Below are positions 57,406-61,357 of a DNA stretch of 61,357 bases, piece after piece. The notes below the pieces were generated by a model, which did no database searches, was not told the DNA's origin, and was given only the letters and a program-made list of their open reading frames with translations. Made by a program: the position numbers and the translations under genes. This DNA is from Priapulus caudatus (lineage: Eukaryota; Priapulida; Priapulimorpha; Priapulimorphida; Priapulidae): assembly GCF_000485595.1 (NCBI RefSeq), contig NW_014577302.1, positions 1 through 61,357 of the forward strand, given 5' to 3'. Each line of letters begins with the position of its first letter. Position 1 is the stretch's first letter.

Positions 57406-59251
57406 ATGGCGGTATTGGGTAAGGAATTACTCTTGTTGCAACTGGCACCAGCACCTAGAGACTTCGGGCTATCTCAAAATCAAAATGGGTCTGAATCGGA
57501 ATTGTCAATGTATCTGAATACTATTATAAATAATCATGTGGCTTGGTTTCGTAGTAAATTGTATTCGTTAACAACACGGTTGCAGGATATACATTCGCTA
57601 TATCAACATCATCGTTCAAAGCGGGCTATTTTTTCTGGGATTGGTAGGTTATCTAAAATGATATTTGGGACGGCTACTGAGGCAGATGTTAAGCAGTTGC
57701 AACAGGAAATAGCTGCCTTGCAAGGGTCGGGAGACAGAATGAGGCATGTGATAAATCAATCAGTAACGGTTTTAAATTTCACAAAGATTCACACTGAATT
57801 AAACACTAAAGTAATGGAGAAATTAACCAGTGACACGCGAAAGATAACAGTAATGATTAATGAAATTGGCAGGGATTTTTCCAAATTTCAGATACAAACA
57901 CTTACATATTTGAAATCACTTTCAAGGTTACAGATTACAATAAGCAGTTTGGCGTTGTCCTTTGCGCATGTACAGGACACGTTCGATCAATTGGCGAATA
58001 ATATTAATTCATTATTAGCAGGAAGATTACCAACAGCACTGATTTCTCCAAGCCAGTTACAGATGTTACTTGAGGAAATCAAAGGGAATCTTCCAGCATC
58101 ACTCATGTTGCCACCCATCGGGAGGGGGGGACCTATTGTACTATTATTCAATAATTAGACAGTCACACTGCCAATTGCTGATGGTATTCAAGTTGTGGCA
58201 TTGTTACCGTTGCGGCATAGGGAGCAGACGTTTACAATGTATGAAATATATCAGCCTCCTGTGTATTTTCCAAATTACACTACAATGTATGCATATTTTG
58301 ATTTTTCATCACAGTTTCTGGGCATTTTCTTAGACCACTCGCATTATGTCGAACCTGATACTCGCAGTGTACGCACATGTATTCAGGAGAAACGTGATAT
58401 TTGTCATCTAAATACAGTCATTCGGTCAACAAATATTGTAAATTCTTGTGCAATCGCATTATTTAAGAATGATTCTAATGACATTGCAAGTTTCTGTCAA
58501 AAGCGTATCCTGTTTACTGCACGACCGCAGCCAGCAGTATTTCATCTGGAGCGTATGGTAGAGTATGTAGTAACACCATATTCATTGAGAGTCACTGTTT
58601 CATGCCAAGATGCTATCACGGGTAAGGTATCAGTTCAGATTTTTAATGTTAAAGTACAGGGAGTAATTTCGTTAAGTCCTGGATGTAAGGCAGATACAAA
58701 GCCGTTTTCAATTCCGGTGTATTATGTGCAAGAGAGTAGAATCATTTTGCAAAATTACGTTAATCAGTGGGAGGATTCAACGGCTGATGCGTTGGTTATT
58801 TGGAAATAATTGTTTATGGAAACTGACATTAAAGAGAAAACTTATACGAAATTATTATCATCTTCGATTGTTCCAGACTAATTGTATAAGGATACGGATT
58901 TAGATGTCGCTTTCGGGAAACTTACTGAAGCTGTCAAAAATAATGTACCAATGAAATCATTCGGGCAATTGGATTTTAAGGGGATTGGAAGTTCGCAAGC
59001 AGTTGTGCATCATTTATGCATTGATCATATTAATAGTGCTAGTTGCATTTGTTGCAGTTGGTTACTGTCGTTTTAGGAAAATAGTTTGCTGGTCATTGCC
59101 AATCGTGAGATCAGATATCGTTCAAGGAGCAGGTATAGAAGTGTCGGAGTCGAATCCACCGGATGGGAATCCACGGACCTCTGGGAGTCATCGACGTACA
59201 TTTCCTTTGTGGAGTGTGACAGCACCTCGGGAGAGTGAAGAGCAGGTTTAG
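57406..59251 (+). pseudogene. env: Envelope-like glycoprotein gene (F-type fusion protein), broken
   Basis: The first frame (250 codons) holds a short ectodomain start, a furin-type site RSKR at residues ~70-73 directly followed by a hydrophobic Gly-rich fusion-peptide-like segment, and a long helical/coiled region (~95-190). TAG at 58156-58158 and TAA at 58807-58809 lie in the same frame. Between and after them come a Cys-rich region (six or more spaced Cys from ~58375 to 58690) and the stem. The transmembrane helix and a ~50-residue tail (58985-59251) are in another frame, so there are two stops and one frameshift. The layout (basic cleavage, fusion peptide, coil, Cys region, TM) is that of baculovirus F / insect errantivirus Env. 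Product would be a membrane fusion protein; as it stands it is not expressible whole. Confidence 0.75.
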
Positions 59252-60598
59252 TACAACACATCACGGACAGGTAATGGTAGGACACACGGTTAGAATGGCG
59301 ACACAGATTACAGTGTGAGAGCAGGGTGCAGGGTTAGTGTAATGAGAGCTATAGCATTTACAGGGTGCAGTGTCAGTGTAGTTGGAATTATAGCATTTAC
59401 AGAATGTGCAGTGGATGTTTGACAAGTCGTTTGAAGTCATGCATGTGTTATGGTTGAGTGTGAGTGAGAGTATGGTACCAGTTGTAAATAGTGTATATAC
59501 TGAAGTACAGGTTGCTATTTATGAGTATTATGGAGTAGTAATCATATCGTGATTACATATTGTTGGTTCTAGTATCGGGAACCAGGCTATTGAAATACAA
59601 TGTGTTGTATCTCTCTTAGTGCATGAATTAGAGTAGATATTTTTACCTCACATCACTCTTACTCCAATAAATTAGAGGACGCAGATATGTGAAACTCAAC
59701 CACCACCTTTATTCCTAGAATCCGGAGAGTGCTCCTTTTCCCGCCAAAACGATACATCAACAATAGAACATTACACAATGTTAGGTAGAATGTAAGTGAA
59801 TATTTGTGGGTAGGAGTGAAAGGGATTAAAATGTTAACAGGAACGGGGATTGAAGGGGTTAAGAATGAACATGTTATGATTAGAAATGATGGTTGTTTTA
59901 GTAAATTGGGCTGGTTTGATAAAATTTTGAAGTGTGGGTATTGCAAATGACTGCGGTTTTGGTTTATGTATTGATCACACATATAGTAAAGGCATGGTCA
60001 TAGTGATATCGGTTAGGAGAGAGATACGTACTGTTCGGTGGTTTCTATAATTGTTGCAGTTGCGGGCACATCCAGAGAGGAGAGTACATCGGACATCTTC
60101 CACTACACAGAGTTGGTCAAATATTTCGGCAGGACATCGATGCGGCAGTCAGTATACCAGTTTGGCAAGGAGCGAAAAACTACCGTCATCACTTCAGTAA
60201 CGTCAACACTTCAACGACGCAATACTTCAGCGAGAATTCATCACAGTCGTCGACCTTCAAATTTCTGAGAACAATATTTGTTAACACAAACACTAATGTG
60301 TTAGCAGATTGGCAGTGCTGGTGAACTTTTGGCATAAACCATTGGACATTATCGAAGAAATTAAAATGCCACAGCACATTTTGACAATTGCGTCCTGAAA
60401 TCAATTATTGCATCGGCAGCAGAAGAAACAGCGCAGAGATCAACATCAAGGTCAGGGAGGACATCGTAACATCGTCGAGGATCAAGACTATTGTATTATA
60501 TTGTATTGTATGTATTTCATTGTGTTGTTGTTTTGTATTTCAGGTATTGTGTATTATGTATTATGGTATATTATTGAGTTTTGGGGAGAGAGGGATAA
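59252..60598 (+). other. Long non-coding stretch between env and 3' LTR
   Basis: 1.35 kb. Short direct repeats at 59315-59420 (ATAGCATTTACAG with GTGCAG). A 76-codon frame at 60038-60268 is Ser/Thr/Arg-rich and unrecognised. It ends in the polypurine tract GGGGAGAGAGGGA (60583-60595). Confidence 0.6.
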
Positions 60599-61013
60599 TG
60601 TAACATGTCTTTTGCACATGTTACATGAAGTAGTCAGCGAGGCTATAGACTAGGGTTGTTTGGTGACCAGTTAGTCTGCGTAGACGCAGCGTCGCGCGGC
60701 TACATTGATGTTACAGGGAGTTGGATAAGCGGGGTTTAGATTAGGCAGTTTCGAGAGTCGGTGTGAAATAGGGGTAGGACGTGGTCTGAGAGAACGGGTG
60801 ACATGTGCGCTCAGGATGTAGGGAGTTTTGGGGGAATATAGAGAGATGTAAGAGGGGGGATTTGGGTTCTGGTCGCGAAAGGAGTCACACGCACGTATGT
60901 GCGTGTGCGCGTGTCTTTGTCTCTTTGGGCGATGTGACGACACTGTGTATGCGTTATTAAAGTTTATGCCGGTTAAACAAAGTTTGACTTTATATCTTCA
61001 TTCTTGTTTACAT
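60599..61013 (+). mobile_element. Full LTR (415 bp) of the env-bearing element
   Basis: Starts TGTAACATG after a polypurine tract and ends CTTGTTTACA (TG...CA). A primer-binding-like site follows immediately, so it acts as 3' LTR for the left element and 5' LTR for sequence running off the window. ATTAAA at ~60955 may be the polyadenylation signal. Confidence 0.88.
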
Positions 61014-61127
61014 TTTGGTGCTCGTGACAGTCCAAAATCTGGGTATCCCTTTGCGGAGGCAACGTAAGGTACTATCTACTACTATATCGATCTACGGACC
61101 ATACACAAGGAAGATGGTGAAGGAAGA
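61014..61127 (+). promoter_or_regulatory. Primer-binding site and 5' leader of next copy
   Basis: TGGTGCTCGTGACAG begins at 61017, three bases after the LTR end. A leader of ~100 nt leads to an ATG. Confidence 0.65.
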
Positions 61128-61357
61128 ATGACGGAGAACGAGACAGGGAGAGAGGGACGGAAAGAGCGAGTTCTGATGATGAGATGGGAGCCAGACTGGG
61201 CTAGCGCCGACGACGATGACGATGGCGACGAGGATCGGCTGGAAATCGTGGAGGAGGACCGTTGCGGCCGCCGCGTCGGCAAGGTTGTCAGCGGAGAGGA
61301 GAAGGACGGACGTGAAAAGAAGAATAGATTCCGACGAAGGAAGAGAAGGATGCAGTT
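61128..61357 (+). CDS. Open frame leaving the window, candidate gag N-terminus (partial)
   Basis: From the ATG at 61128 the frame stays open for 76 codons to the end of the window. It starts MTENETGREGRKER, then has an acidic run (ADDDDDGDEDR) and a basic C-terminal part (KKNRFRRRKRR). Position after LTR and primer site fits gag, but no gag domain is visible yet. It could also be a chance open frame in charged, low-complexity sequence. Confidence 0.45.
   Translation, partial: MTENETGREGRKERVLMMRWEPDWASADDDDDGDEDRLEIVEEDRCGRRVGKVVSGEEKDGREKKNRFRRRKRRMQ

Overview
This is a eukaryotic, almost certainly metazoan, genomic window, probably from a marine invertebrate. It contains one host gene with GT-AG introns, TTAGGG-type (vertebrate-like) telomere repeats at two internal sites, CA/GT and TA microsatellites, and a dense mix of Ty3/gypsy, BEL/Pao, Helitron, hAT-like and TTAA-type elements. 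Two 10-N gaps (11957-11966 and 37563-37572) and a single N (53298) show that it is a scaffold joined from contigs. I could not identify the species.

Layout. 1-5.6 kb: foldback and dispersed repeats, including a MITE-like element with a telomere-repeat core and a Helitron-like element whose 3' terminus is present twice in tandem. 5.6-31.8 kb (minus strand): ZC3H15 (DFRP1), the CCCH zinc-finger partner of the translational GTPase DRG1. Ten coding exons could be read by eye; they are phase-consistent and sum to 1203 nt, or 400 residues plus stop. Only the short first exon, encoding the N-terminus, was not found. The largest intron (10352-25772) holds two nearly identical Ty3/gypsy copies in head-to-head orientation (12.0-16.6 kb minus, 17.6-22.1 kb plus) and a relic of an uncharacterised transposon-like ORF. 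The next intron holds tandem repeats, a hAT-like MITE and a TTAA-flanked MITE.

32.3-39.2 kb: a telomere-core foldback, then a complete LTR-bounded Ty3/gypsy element on the minus strand with a 4-bp target duplication and a decayed pol. 39.2-48.7 kb: MITEs, a satellite, a LINE tail, the first copy of a 1.85-kb duplicated block, a TTAA MITE and a BEL/Pao gag fragment. 48.7-53.3 kb: the second copy of the duplicated block, whose right end is the 3' LTR of a third gypsy lineage with a well-preserved integrase on the minus strand.

53.3-61.4 kb: remains of an env-carrying, retrovirus-like LTR element. An LTR fragment abuts the C-terminal half of integrase, followed by a broken class I-like (baculovirus F / errantivirus-type) envelope gene, a 1.3-kb non-coding stretch, a full 415-bp LTR, a primer-binding site, and an open reading frame that leaves the window. 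The second LTR therefore also serves as the 5' LTR of a following copy.

Apart from ZC3H15 the window is transposon-derived. All retroelement coding regions seen here are interrupted, except possibly the open frame at the right edge.
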